A model generated the notes under the pieces. It worked only from the letters and a program-made list of their open reading frames with translations, was not told the origin of the DNA and did not search any database. This document shows positions 45,819 through 56,464 of a DNA stretch of 64,000 bases, piece after piece. The first letter of the stretch is position 1. Every line of letters begins with the position of its first letter. Source of the stretch: Leptasterias polaris (lineage: Eukaryota > Echinodermata > Asteroidea > Forcipulatida > Asteriidae); the NCBI GenBank assembly GCA_037783415.1, contig JAZGTN010000006.1, forward strand, positions 3,968,001 to 4,032,000, in the 5' to 3' direction. A program made the translations under genes and the position numbers.

Positions 45819-46699
45819 ATCTCAGTGAGAAGGACATCAGAGAGGAGGACGCGGAGCCTGCTGAAAAAAGGACTCGAATGCTGCGGTCAAGTTCTGCTTT
45901 AAAGAAAGAGGGAACCCTATCACTAGCGCATATTTTACCGAGAGTTTGCATAGTTTGTCGTGGAACTCGGTATGCCACAGGTCGTGATGGCAAAAGGAAC
46001 AGACTACCACTTATTCAATGTGAACTTACTGATGGTGGAAACCTCTTGAAGGCTGCTCAAATGAAAAAAGATGAACATTTGCTCCTTCACATTGAAAATA
46101 AAGATTGTGTGGCCATTGAGGTGAGGTATCATTCAGTCTGTTACAAAGATTATACAAGATGCCTGATTAAACATCTAGTTTCACAACCAACACCAGATGA
46201 GACGTTTGTTTGCAAGCTCTATGCACAGCATGATTACAGCCGTGTCAATGACGCAAGATATGCTATGTTTTCAATGGCCTGCAAAGCTGAGAATGTCATG
46301 CCACCTAATCGGGATGCCCTGCACAAACACAGCAAGCGTGCAAACTTTCAAGCCGCCATCTACAAACATAGCTTTGAACAACACCCTAACATCCCACCTC
46401 CCAATGGACATGGATGGAAGTTAATAGATGACACCCTTTGCATAGACTGGATGGATATGGAATCTGCACAACAGAGTATACTTGAACTTGCCAATTGTTC
46501 ATGCAGTAAATCAAAGTGTAAACTTGGCAAATCAGACACTAAATGTTGCGTATCTCTAGGCCTTTCTTGCACGGAACTATGCACATGTAGGAACTGTGAA
46601 AACCACACTACACCTAGTGATGACGAAGAAAGTGATGCCGAGGAGTACATGGAAGATGTAGGTGACGAGGCTCTTGAAGAGGAGGAAGAGAACTTTTAG
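45819..46699 (+). CDS. Cys/His-module protein of unknown function, exon 2
   Basis: Residues 109-401. It opens with a charged linker (LSEKDIREED), then a second module like that in exon 1: C152 and C155 (RVCIVCRG), C176, H213 and C216 in YHSVCYKDYTR. After a mixed middle region comes W-rich sequence (GWKLIDD, CIDWMDM) and a dense cysteine knot at residues 335-368 (CSCSKSKCKLG, then CCVSLGLSCTELCTCRNC), ending in an acidic tail. The combination of a YHxxCYxxYT module with a C-terminal C-x-C knot occurs in a large, uncharacterised family in cnidarians, amphioxus and echinoderms (recalled, not searched). The role is unknown; metal binding is inferred, and descent from or association with a transposon is possible. 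It ends about 200 bp before a MITE at 46904. Confidence 0.8.
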
Positions 46700-46903
46700 A
46701 CCACAAGAACAATTAGGAAGTTATTTTTTAAACATCACATAACCTCATTTGAACAAAAATTCATTGTTCATCAGGAGGCACATGAAGCACATGCTATGTA
46801 CACACAGTTAGTCCCATGGGCTCGATCAAGCACAATAATAAGTTATAATCAATATTTTGTTTGCATGAATATTACCTTGCACTCATGCTCTTTATGAAAA
46901 CTT

Positions 46904-47175
46904 AAAGGGACACGTTATCTTGGATTGGACGATTTTTAAAAGTAAAAAATTATGCCTTTCAATTCTGTGGTTTTCATTTTACTTTGTGAATTAACACGGC
47001 CCACCAATTTGTGGGGGTAAAATTTGGATCCACAAAATGGAAGACATTCTTAATCTCGAAGTATAAGAAAAACCACACAACTGCAAGGCATATTTGTGTG
47101 GATTATTATATTCTGCTTGTGAAACATCTTTCCAACCTTATTCATAACGAACGCTTTCAAACACTTTTTTAGATA
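46904..47175. mobile_element. Family C foldback-type MITE, copy 2
   Basis: Starts TTAAAGGGACACGTTATCTT. The left arm has GTGGTTTTCATTTTACTTTG; the right arm has the inverse blocks (AAAAACCACACAACTG, ATTTGTGTGGATTATTA, GAAACATCTTTCCAACC). The right arm aligns with 30905-31020 in reverse. Noncoding; lies 3' of the two-exon gene and may be in its 3' UTR. Confidence 0.65.
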
Positions 47176-47235
47176 CTTATTTTAACTTTTTTCATTATCT
47201 TTTTCATAACCACTAGAGCATATAATTTTGTTTTG

Positions 47236-47420
47236 ACGCTACACAATGTGTGTCTTGCACTTAAGTACTTTCCTGAGTTCTGTGAAAAAATTCACATGCA
47301 AATCACTCGGGTTGGATTCGACCTCTCAACATTTGCTTTGCTTGATGTCTCTCTCATCTTAGAACACTGAGCTAGCCCGATGGCTAGAGGCAGTTCGAAT
47401 CATTGGCATTTAATAGAAGT
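47236..47420 (-). mobile_element. tRNA-derived SINE, second family, copy 2
   Basis: On the minus strand: A box TAGCTCAGTGTTC, then a B-box-like GGTCGAATCCAA, then ATTTGCATGTGAATTTTTTC, GGAAAGTACTTAAGTGC and ACACACATTGTGT. Same order of blocks as 39530-39680. The A box supports tRNA ancestry. Confidence 0.7.
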
Positions 47421-47454
47421 TATTTTTTGCAAAGGGAATAATGGATATTATTTT

Positions 47455-47560
47455 GTTTTTACCCTACACAATGTGTGTTAAGCACCGTATACTCAGACCT
47501 TTCCAGAGTTTTGTGAAATAAACCTCAGGCAAATCACTCGGGTGGGTAAAAACAAAATTA
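47455..47560 (-). mobile_element. tRNA-derived SINE, second family, partial copy 3
   Basis: Repeats the 3' half of copy 2 (AACACACATTGTGTAGGGT, GATTTGCCTGAGG) immediately next to it in the same orientation. The head is missing, and the copy is followed on the plus side by GGGTAAAAAC. Confidence 0.6.
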
Positions 47561-47570
47561 TATTCAATAT

Positions 47571-48164
47571 CCTCCATGCAAAAACTTAATATCCACTACA
47601 GAGTATGTATATATTATTTTGAAAAGAAAAATATTGAAAAGAACAAGAACTTTGCATTTACATTTCAAATCTTTATTTTATCACACTTCATTAGTATTGG
47701 ATACACACAGTTTGTACTGTTGTTGACATGAAAGGTTAACATTTGTTGAGCATTCCTTTGTCTTAATGCACACAAATCATGACCATTATGAAATGATAGT
47801 ATGTGGTTCTTTTTGTAAGTTATTAATTTGTTATTCATAAAGTGGACTGTTTTTAAACTCATACAGAGCTGTGGTAATTTAATTGAATGTTTTTTAAACA
47901 GATGATAACAACATTTGTATGACATAACTTGTACAGAAAATCATTTCTCAGGACATGAAAATTCAAGTACAAAACACATAATTTATTTAACTTGTCATTT
48001 CTACATGTATTTTTGATTATGCAAGTTGAACTGACCTTCAATAAATTCAAAGAAGGAAATATCTGAGGTTTGTCAGTTTTTCTAAGGGCAGTTTTTCTTT
48101 GACAAACTTTTTGGATTAGAAAGTGTATCAAAAACTCTAGTTAGTTTACAATCAGAATGAAATA
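47571..48164. other. Unassigned AT-rich stretch
   Basis: Nothing recognised; short minus-strand frames are unsupported. Confidence 0.5.
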
Positions 48165-48540
48165 ACATGTTATTTATTTGCTAAGACAGAAGACAGACCC
48201 CCTCCCTCCCCCAATCAGAATGAAATAGCATGCTTATTTATTTGCCAAGACAGAAGACAGACCCCCCCCTCCCTCCCCCAATTAGAATGAAATAGCATTA
48301 TTTGCCAAGACAGAAGACAGACCCTCCCTCCCTCCCCCAATCAGAATGAAATAGCATGCTTATTTATTTGCCAAGACAGAAGACAGACCCCCCCCTCCCT
48401 CCCCCAATTAGAATGAAATAGCATTATTTGCCAAGACAGAAGACAGACCCTCCCTCCCTCCCCCAATCAGAATGAAATAGCATGCTTATTTATTTGCCAA
48501 GACAGAAGACAGCCCCCCCACCCACCCCTCCCTCCCCAGT
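48165..48540. repeat. Minisatellite with alternating unit lengths
   Basis: Units contain GCCAAGACAGAAGACAGACC, a C/CCT run, and AATCAGAATGAAATAGCATG. A longer version with CTTATTTATTT and a shorter one without it alternate, giving a higher-order unit of about 120 bp repeated about twice between 48236 and 48480. Regular CCTCCCTCCC tracts. Confidence 0.85.
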
Positions 48541-50553
48541 CAGATTATTTACACATGATGTAGGGCCTACCCATATCGGAATTGTTGATTGTCTGGAAAA
48601 AAGTATATAGTGTTCAACAATTTCAGCCTACTCCCCACCACAAATATAAACGCCAAGTACAGTTGAAAAGTAGTGTTCCATTAGTGATATAAACTTACAA
48701 AGGTTTAGAAATGCTTTTAGCATACATGATCTTAAAATTATAAGGGTTTCCACATCATAATGTGAATTTTTTGGGGGGTAAACTGTGCCTAGCTGGAGAA
48801 AGCCTCTCTTTTTTTGGTCAATTGAGGGCGCTGTTTTTCTTATGTTTTTCTTTATGTTGAAAAATGTGACATTTTGTCCGTAAATTACACATTAATGTGC
48901 AACATTTGAGCGTGGGAACAATTTGATTCTTGCTTAGACACATATTATGTACAACTTGGGCTATATTTTATTCAAACCCCCTCCAGAGAGAACAAGAATC
49001 GTTTTCTGGACGGATTTCAGAGCCACGGCCCATAGTCTAAATGCTAAGTATAAAACATGTTCATGAAGCAACCCGATCCCACGAAATGCACTTACTAAGT
49101 CATACTCTCGCATGCTGAGGTTTCTTATATTCTAAGACAAACAGGAAAGATGGATAAGTCACACGAGGAAGTCAGTTCAGGACACCTATAGTTGGATCCC
49201 CAAATTCATGACCCAATTGCTTCGTTTCTCTAGTCAATTAGGATACAGTTGACTCATATTGAACCTGATGACACGAGCAACGATGGCTACGTGCATATTC
49301 TTTCTTCCTTTGCCGAGAGCTTTCGAAGAATTACAACGTGTCAATGTTAGTAGTTCCTTACTGCTTAAGTAAATTTAATCTCGGTCTTTACAGACTATAC
49401 CGTATAATATTTCGAGGAAATTAGTTCTCAAATTGTATACCAGATGCTGTACATTACACTTATTTCCTTGATTTGCCTGAAATGTTACACTGATAACTAC
49501 ATACAAGTATCAATATTTCTAAGATCGGGTAAAGTGTCTTTGTTGCTTTCATTATTCTCTGTCAATTACTTTGCCCAAATTTTCCCCACTGTCTTGCCCG
49601 AATTTAGGGGGCGGTTTCCCGCCTCCCCCCACTACCCCGCCTCCCTGGGTGGTACGACTATGATTATTCCTAACTATATGTGGATTTCCCAGTGAAACCA
49701 TTGTTACTGTCAAACAGTTAACATAATCCGCCAAATGTACACAGATTAACGCTGCGCTGGATGTCTCCGGATCCGCAATTGGACCAATACATCGCCAATC
49801 TTTTAAAGATTCTAAGGTAAATTTTTGACCCGAACAAATTTAGGTTTAAATGTGTGTATTGTGATGCCACTTTAACCTTCAAGAAAGACTCTGCTGGGGT
49901 CAAATCGTCAGGCCATTAACAATTGTTTGCATTTATGCCACATGTCCTTTTGGTTCGGAAGGTGTTTGCAACAGCTAAATATGTGGGATTTTAGGCAGCT
50001 AATTCTATATTCTCATTTAAATATTTTAAATAGCAATTTTTTTTTAGATTTGAGAAAGGCATAAACGTTCAATGATGAGTGTCGTATAGTAGAAAAAACT
50101 TAATTGTTTAATTGCAGTCTACAAGGCTTACTGGTTATGAAGGTCATGAGCCACTTTTCTTCTGTATAACATGTTCCTCCGAAATGAAGTTATATTCGAG
50201 AAAACTGTATCTGGAAACCTAAAAGAAGAAAAAACTGCAACAGCTGAATTCGGTTGTTACAACCAAAAATAACGACAATGTGCGTGATACTATTTTCCAG
50301 ATTATAAGTACACATTTCTACAAGTTTGTTTGTCATGTATAATGGTTGATCACATAAAATATGAACACTGTCTGCACTTTTTTTGTCAGCTCCACCAATG
50401 CTGTATAATACATTTAAGCGCATTATTGAGCAAAATACTAATTACGTGTGTGAATTTCAATGAAGTGTTGCTATAATCACACATCTGCACGGATTGAAAC
50501 TACACTGACATCAAACGTAAACACTGCACCTACTTTTGTGTATCTCACTATTT
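48541..50553. other. Unassigned stretch
   Basis: No gene recognised. Around 49600-49650 there is a short C-rich patch. Ends at the first hairpin of the 50.5-59.4 kb array. Confidence 0.5.
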
Positions 50554-50700
50554 AGGTGTTCGGGCACACAGCCCGTAACACCTCTTGTTTTTGTTCCGGT
50601 TTTTTTTCTTACTTTTTAGGTGTTCGGAGCGGAGCGTAGCTCCGAACACCTCTTGTTATTGTTCGTTTTTTTAGGTGTTCGGTCCACAGACCGAACAACT
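50554..50700. repeat. Three successive palindromic hairpins
   Basis: Stems at 50554-50583 (AGGTGTTCGGGC / GCCCGTAACACCT), 50618-50651 (AGGTGTTCGGAGC / GCTCCGAACACCT, perfect 13 bp) and 50673-50700 (AGGTGTTCGGTC / GACCGAACAACT). Each is followed by a TTGTTNTTGTTC stretch and T-rich sequence. The outer stem is the same while the inner pairs change together. Confidence 0.9.
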
Positions 50701-51540
50701 CTTTGTTATTGTTCGTTTTTTTTTTTTTTTTTTTCTTCTTTGTTTTGCTTATTCTTCTCAGCGAGCTTTGTCCGCAAGCAAACGCATACTTCCGAATCTT
50801 TGATCAACTTGAAACTTCATGTGAAGTTAGAACATAACTAGGAGAAGCTGAGTAAGTTGTGACGTCACGATTACGTCATCAGGTGTCAAGTTACAAGCCA
50901 TTTTAGCTCGAAAAGTGCCCTCATGCCAATGCCTGTATGTCTCTGAATATTACAGCTACAGTATTCATATTTGGGCATATGATAGATCAAGACACGGGCA
51001 ACATTTGAAAAGTTAACGCCAAATTCACATGACCTTAACTTCCGGGTCGTTACCCTAGGTCGAAGTTCGCCTTCGTTTTTTCCTTCAAAAAAACACTTTC
51101 GAGCTTATCTACGGAATAACTCAAGATTGAGATTGAATTGAACAATGAAACTCAACAGATAGTTGAACCTCACTATCAAGACGACACAAACCTATTTACG
51201 TCATGATGACGTCATCGGGCATCGAATTATAATAAATCAAAGTTTAATATTTGTAAAAAGCATAACTCATGAACCATTTGTTTGTTTTTTATAATCTACA
51301 CATCATCGGATAGCTCATTTAAAGTTCGACAAACGCTACACAGAACCCGTCCAACATTTGAACTTACTTCCGGTTAAAATCGGAAGTTGAAAATATCTTA
51401 TTATCCTATCTGATATATATCTTTAAAACTACTGATCATTTCAGCATAATTTTTGTATCGGGGTGTAGAACGTTAGTCGTGCTCAAACTTCTGAACACAG
51501 ACATGACAACATTTTGACCTTAATATATGATCAAAACCGG
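50618..51540 (+). mobile_element. Family F unit, diverged founder-like copy
   Basis: After the hairpins comes TTTGTCCGCAAGCAAACGCA, then CTTGAAACTTCATG, GACGTCACGATTACGTCATC and later CATGATGACGTCATC, corresponding in order to the units at 53441-59430 but strongly diverged. The end is vague, before a C run at about 51569-51586. Confidence 0.6.
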
Positions 51541-51948
51541 ACAATGAAGCGCCCCTACCCACTCGTACCCCCCCCCCCCCCCCCCCGCTTTGATTGACAA
51601 AGCATTATGTACACATAACGTTGAAACTGATGCAAGCTGCAGTTCAGTGTCGTCATTGTTGTTTCATGTGGCGGGAAGCTACCGCGGCACCCCCGGCCCG
51701 GATATCACGCACGAAAAAAGACCAGCGCGAGCGGCACGTTTTTCTGCTACCGTGTGTACAACGTAGTTCAAGATTATCAATGGCGTACTATTAAGATTAT
51801 AGATCTAAATACCGCTTATATTCAGCGTCTAATTGTTCCCCTATTCGCCCTTCTCATGGCTTAATGATCAATATGGAATTGAAGACGAAGTTTCACTGAG
51901 ATGACCACCTGCTTCAGTGATTCGTATGACTTGTAATTGTTTGAGAAA
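51541..51948. other. CpG-rich patch between repeat units
   Basis: A C run at about 51569-51586, then a GC-rich segment at 51650-51760 (CGGCACCCCCGGCCCGG). It could be a promoter-like CpG patch for the candidate exon at 51949; this is inference only. Confidence 0.35.
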
Positions 51949-52095
51949 ATGCAAGCAGAAAAAGACGAACATTGGTTATGTGTTTATCAAACACCGAGAA
52001 GCAGAGACTTGACATCAGCTCATGAATGGGTGTTTCGGACGGCGTCCACGGCAGTGTTTATCGATGCTATATCGGTGCCACACGGTGATAAAACG
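51949..52095 (+). CDS. Candidate exon 1 of a microprotein gene
   Basis: An ATG opens 49 codons (starts MQAEKDEHWLCVYQ, ends VPHGDKT) running into a consensus donor, ACG|GTAAGC, at 52096. Joined in phase 0 to 52652-52690 it encodes 61 residues. The composition looks protein-like and the exon does not match the surrounding repeat units. I do not recognise the protein. It may be an isolated exon of a decayed gene or of a mobile element; chance is also possible. A CpG-rich patch sits upstream. Confidence 0.35.
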
Positions 52096-52651
52096 GTAAG
52101 CTTTGTGTGAAAATCATTGCTTTTCAAAATGAGTATTTATTTAATGCACAGTTATGTTATAAAGTTTATCTTTTATCATCAAGTGGTGGCGTTGGTGATG
52201 CTTTTAAAACTAAAGAACGTTTAGTGTGATCGTCGAGGAGTAGAATTGGGCAATGGGGGATTGGTATGATTGTTGAATGTTGGCTGTGTCACTAAAGTCA
52301 GAAAATGGTCCGACTGAAGAATGTTTGTCGGCAACTTTGATGACGTTTGTGTTAAGTAAAGTAGGTTTTGTTTATAAGTTGTTCACTTCCAAAACAATAT
52401 GTGCACCTTCCACTAACCTTTTCTTGTGCAATTTCCTAAGTTTTAATGTTGTTACTGTTTTGACCCCCCCCCCTTTGAACAGGTTGGTCATTGAGAGAGC
52501 GCAATATAAATTAAATAAATTAGTAGTATTATTATATAAATATGAAACGTTTTAAGTCTAGATTTTTGTTTATTTTAACAGTTTCAGCTTGACTTAATTT
52601 TCCTAGAGTCATACTTTGTTTATTTTGTAATATTGTTTTTTTCTTCTTCAG

Positions 52652-52690
52652 AATACAGCACATCCACCGGCATGGTCTTGGATCCAGTGA
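52652..52690 (+). CDS. Candidate exon 2 of the microprotein gene
   Basis: Follows a strong pyrimidine tract (TTTTTTTCTTCTTCAG). Reading in phase 0 gives NTAHPPAWSWIQ and a TGA. The exon's own donor-like site (CATACAG|GTAGAA) is about 60 bp further on, so the true structure may differ. Confidence 0.3.
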   Translation, partial: NTAHPPAWSWIQ

Positions 52691-53440
52691 CAGATTTTCC
52701 ACGTGTTGTTGTGTTGCATTCCTCATTTCCTGTATGATGCACCATACAGGTAGAAATAGAACTTATAAATCATTATGTTACAAGTCAAAATTCAAGAGAG
52801 GCTTAGATTTGCCGTCTTTATGATTTGCCTTCGTTTTGCATTATAATTTAAAACAAGTGCCCTTTCAATAGTCTAAAAATTAACAAACTGTTCTGTAGGA
52901 AAATCAATATCCAAAAATCAAGCAAATTAAGCTTTTTAAATAATACAACTGCCAGCTCAGAACTTGCTTGACTTATTTTAGCGACATCATCATCAGTGTT
53001 TTTGTATTGAACAATCAATGTTTCCTGAACCGAGTATCCACCTCATTGGATTTGAAACACTGTTAACAACTTTTCTGAATTGTAACCTAATAATGTCAAC
53101 ATGTATAGTGTGGTTTTTTATCAATACAAAATCGATAACCATCGAAAAATAAATAAACTAACTTTCTAAGTTAATCTTTGTTTTCCACTAGGCACATATT
53201 TAAATGCCTATGTCTCGCTAAAAACTTTCTAACATCATAATGATGTCATAGGTTTTCAAATTTGGCTAAACAAAAGGTTGTTATTTATAAAATTTATAAA
53301 TTTTTAGCAGCCCTTTATTTCTTGTGTACCCTATTTACACTTTACTTTCTCTAATATTTCAAAAGCTATCAGGATTGTTTTCTGCGATTCAATGATATAG
53401 CTTACGCATTAATACAGCAGTGAGCCCACCAGCGATACCC
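52691..53440. other. Unassigned stretch before the repeat pair
   Basis: AT-rich, no recognised gene. AATAAA occurs near 53147 and could serve the candidate microprotein transcript. Confidence 0.4.
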
Positions 53441-54600
53441 GAACACCTAGTGTTTGTTGTCACAAACACGTTAAGTCTAGTTTTTTTTTTTTACTTCTTA
53501 TTCTTCTTCTTCTCTCCGTCCCTTGTCCGCTAACAAAAGCACACTTCCCAAGCTTATATAAACTTGAAATTTTTACCATAGTTAGATAACTATTAGGAGA
53601 CGAAACCGTTTGATTTACGTCATGATGACGTCATCAGGTGTCAAATTACAAGGTTTTTAGAAAAAAATTATTTAATCTTTGAAATTCTGTAACAAATCAC
53701 ACTTAAGAGACCGGCGGTTGTTTTATGCGGGATCATACTTAGGTCATATAGGTCTTTACTTTTTGTCGTGTGCGTGACCTCACATGACCTCTACTTCCGG
53801 TCGAAACAGGAAGAAACAGGAAGTGCCTTGTAATTTAAAAGTGGCACACTTTTTGAAGTTTTTTTTAACGGTGTTATAGTCGAGCAAGAGTCTGGTTTAA
53901 AAAAATAAGACAAGTGACGTCATAAAAGTCAAGAGCGCCCTCTAGCGGCAGGTTAAAAACAATTAAAAAAACACTTTTACTAGATGTCTGTGGTGAAGTT
54001 TATGATAATCATTTCAAAATTGGTATACATAATGACCTTCATACAGACAACATATGTGTGAATTTTTAGATTGATGACGTCATCATGTATCACGTGGTAT
54101 CGCATTAAAGGTTTACTTTTTGAAGCTGTGTATCTACAAAACCACAAGTTTGACTGAGTTGAAACTTGGCATGTTGATAGACAGTGATATTGACTACTTA
54201 AAGCTAGAGTGACGACTTGATGACGTCATCGATTTTTTTTTTACAAATTATTGAAATTTTAGCCAATTGTTACATATCTTCAGTTCAAAGCAAGCTATAA
54301 TCGAATTTCATTTTGCATGAGACTTGGAAGGTCCTACAAGGATATAATGTTGAGTGACGTTTTCACGACGTCATCGATTTTCATGTTATGTCACCACCAA
54401 GGTAGTGTTTTACAAGATCTATATGTACAGAACAACTTTGGTGATCAAATGGAAACTTTGCATGTACTCAAGCTGGGATGTGTTACATCCAAAAAGTTTG
54501 GTCAAATCTTTAGAACCACTATTCTAAAGACTCTATAGAAGTATATCAAAATTTAATACACAGACATGTTTATAAAATTTCTTTGAAACACGAGGTCACA
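53441..54600 (+). mobile_element. Family F unit A1
   Basis: Starts with CCGAACACCT, a hairpin-like GTGTTTGTTGTCACAAACAC, and GTCTAGTT. The interior is six degenerate monomers; GACGTCA-type cores start at 53627, about 53777 (degraded to GACCTCA), 53916, 54076, 54222 and 54367, spacing 139-160 bp. Most monomers also hold a TTGAAACTTGG-like phrase. No coding capacity. Confidence 0.75.
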
Positions 54601-56430
54601 CCGAACACCTCTTTTTTGTTTCCAACAAAAAATTATGTCTTGTTAATACTTCTTATTCTTCTTCTTATCCCCCGCGATTGTCCGCTAACAAAAGCACACT
54701 TCCCAAGCTCGTATAATTTTGAAATTTCTACCATAGTTAGATAACCATTAGGAGACGAAACCGTTTCATTTACGTCATGATGACGTCATCAGGTGTCAAT
54801 TTACAAGGTTTTTAGAAAAAAAAAATTAATCTTTGAAAATCTGTAACAAATCACACTTAAGAGACCGGCGGTTGTTTTATGCGGGATCATACTTAGGTCA
54901 TATAGGTCTTTATTTTTTGTCGTGTGCATGACCTCACATGACCTCTACTTCCGGTCGTAACAGGAAGAAACAGGAAGTGCCTTGTAATTTAAAAGTGGCA
55001 CACTTTTTGAAGTTTTTTTTAACGGTGTTATAGTCGAGCAAGAGTCTGGTTTAACAAAATAAGACAAATGACGTCATAAAAGTCAAGAGCGCCCTCTAGC
55101 GGCAGGTTGAAAACAATTAAAAATGCACTTTTCCTAGATGTCTGTGGCGAAGTTTAAGATAATCGTTTCGAAATTGGTATACATAATGACCTTCATGCAG
55201 ACAACATATGTGTGAAGTTTTAGATTGATGACGTCATCGTGTGTCACGTGGTATTGCCTTAAAGGTTTACTTTTTGAAGCCGTGTATTTACAAAACCACA
55301 AGATCGACTGAGTTGAAACTTGGCATGTTGAAAGACAGTGATATTGACTATGTAAATCTAAAGAAAGAACATGATGACGTCATTCCTTTTTTTTATACAA
55401 ATATTTGAAATATTGACCAATTATTACGGGTATTTATTGACCCGCTGTCAAACCACGGGCTACACACACACTACGCGAACTAAACCAGTTTACTGTTTTG
55501 TTATCACGTAGTGTGTGTGTATACGTTGAGCAAATCATCCGCAAGGTTCAAAGTCCATCAAACATGCTTGTGGTCTAGTCTCTGTTCAAGGTTCGCGCAA
55601 CCTGCTTTTGACAATACGCTTTGTTAGTCTCTAAAACAGCCGTCCATGCAAACCTCGTTAACAATCAAATGCTATGCTTTCGATCGTGTGCTTTTTAAAA
55701 CTTTTGCTAAAGCTGGTGGTGCTATATCAAATTATGGTCATGCTTTTACCACGCTCTGTGGCATTATTGGCTTGCTCTGTGACAGATCGGCTCGTTTTAG
55801 TCTACGCAAACACCAATGTGAGCATTTTTGTTGGCCAACAAAGACACACTTTGAGTCGTGCGTAGCGCGTACACGCGTGCACTTTTCCATTGTTTTTCAT
55901 CAATGATGGTGGTCAATGACATGGTCAATTTGCTTTGATTTGCTGTAAAACGTTAATCGGTGACAGGGTACGCTGAATATAAGGCATTTCGTCACTAAGG
56001 TGACAAAAGGAATTGTCGTGTGCTTATTAATACTAGCAGAAAACATGCGTATAACGTAACAACGATCTACAACCACGTTGCAAATTTACAATAAATTTGC
56101 AATGTTGTGTTTTGCACTCGTGGGGCCCAATTTAATTATATTATGTACTGGAGCATTATTTTTGTGCTCCTATAGTAAATTGCAAGATTGAGCTCAAGCC
56201 GCGATATATTACATTTAACGCTTGTTTTCCTGATAAAAGACGTCATCAATTGTAACATGACTTCGACTTAAAGTTGCAGTTTTACCAGATTTGTATACTC
56301 AGTATTACAATTGCTTGGTCAAGCTTAAAACCAAATTGATGTATTCAAGCTGACAATGAGTAACATCCCATATTTGAACGTCATGCCGAACACCTTGTTT
56401 TTGTTGTGTAACAAAAATTTAAGACTAGTT
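54601..56430 (+). mobile_element. Family F unit B1
   Basis: The first 760 bp parallel unit A1 (offset 1155 bp). It then continues with about 950 bp not found in A, including an inverted pair CTACACACACACTACG / CGTAGTGTGTGTGTATAC around 55470-55525 and a palindrome near 56085-56105. It ends CCGAACACCTTGTTTTTGTT, AACAAAAATTTAAGACTAG and TT. Confidence 0.75.
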
Positions 56431-56464
56431 AGGTGTTCGGAGCGGAGCGTAGCTCCGAACACCT
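56431..56464. repeat. Fourth AGGTGTTCGG hairpin
   Basis: AGGTGTTCGGAGC pairs with GCTCCGAACACCT around an 8-base loop. It directly abuts the CTAGTT end of the preceding unit. Confidence 0.9.

Noticed and set aside
48165..48540. Regularly spaced repeats resembling a CRISPR array
   Set aside because: The sequence is eukaryotic; the units are contiguous and there are no unique spacers. It is a minisatellite.
52532..52726. Minus-strand 64-codon frame
   Set aside because: It overlaps the candidate acceptor tract and has no coding character.
54317..54538. 73-codon frame repeated at 57317-57538, possible conserved protein
   Set aside because: It is conserved only because the 3-kb block is duplicated; it lies within degenerate tandem monomers and is not preserved in the other monomers.
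55646..55906. 86-codon frame repeated at 58688-58906
   Set aside because: The start codon differs between copies and two frames overlap equally; copy identity is explained by the recent duplication.
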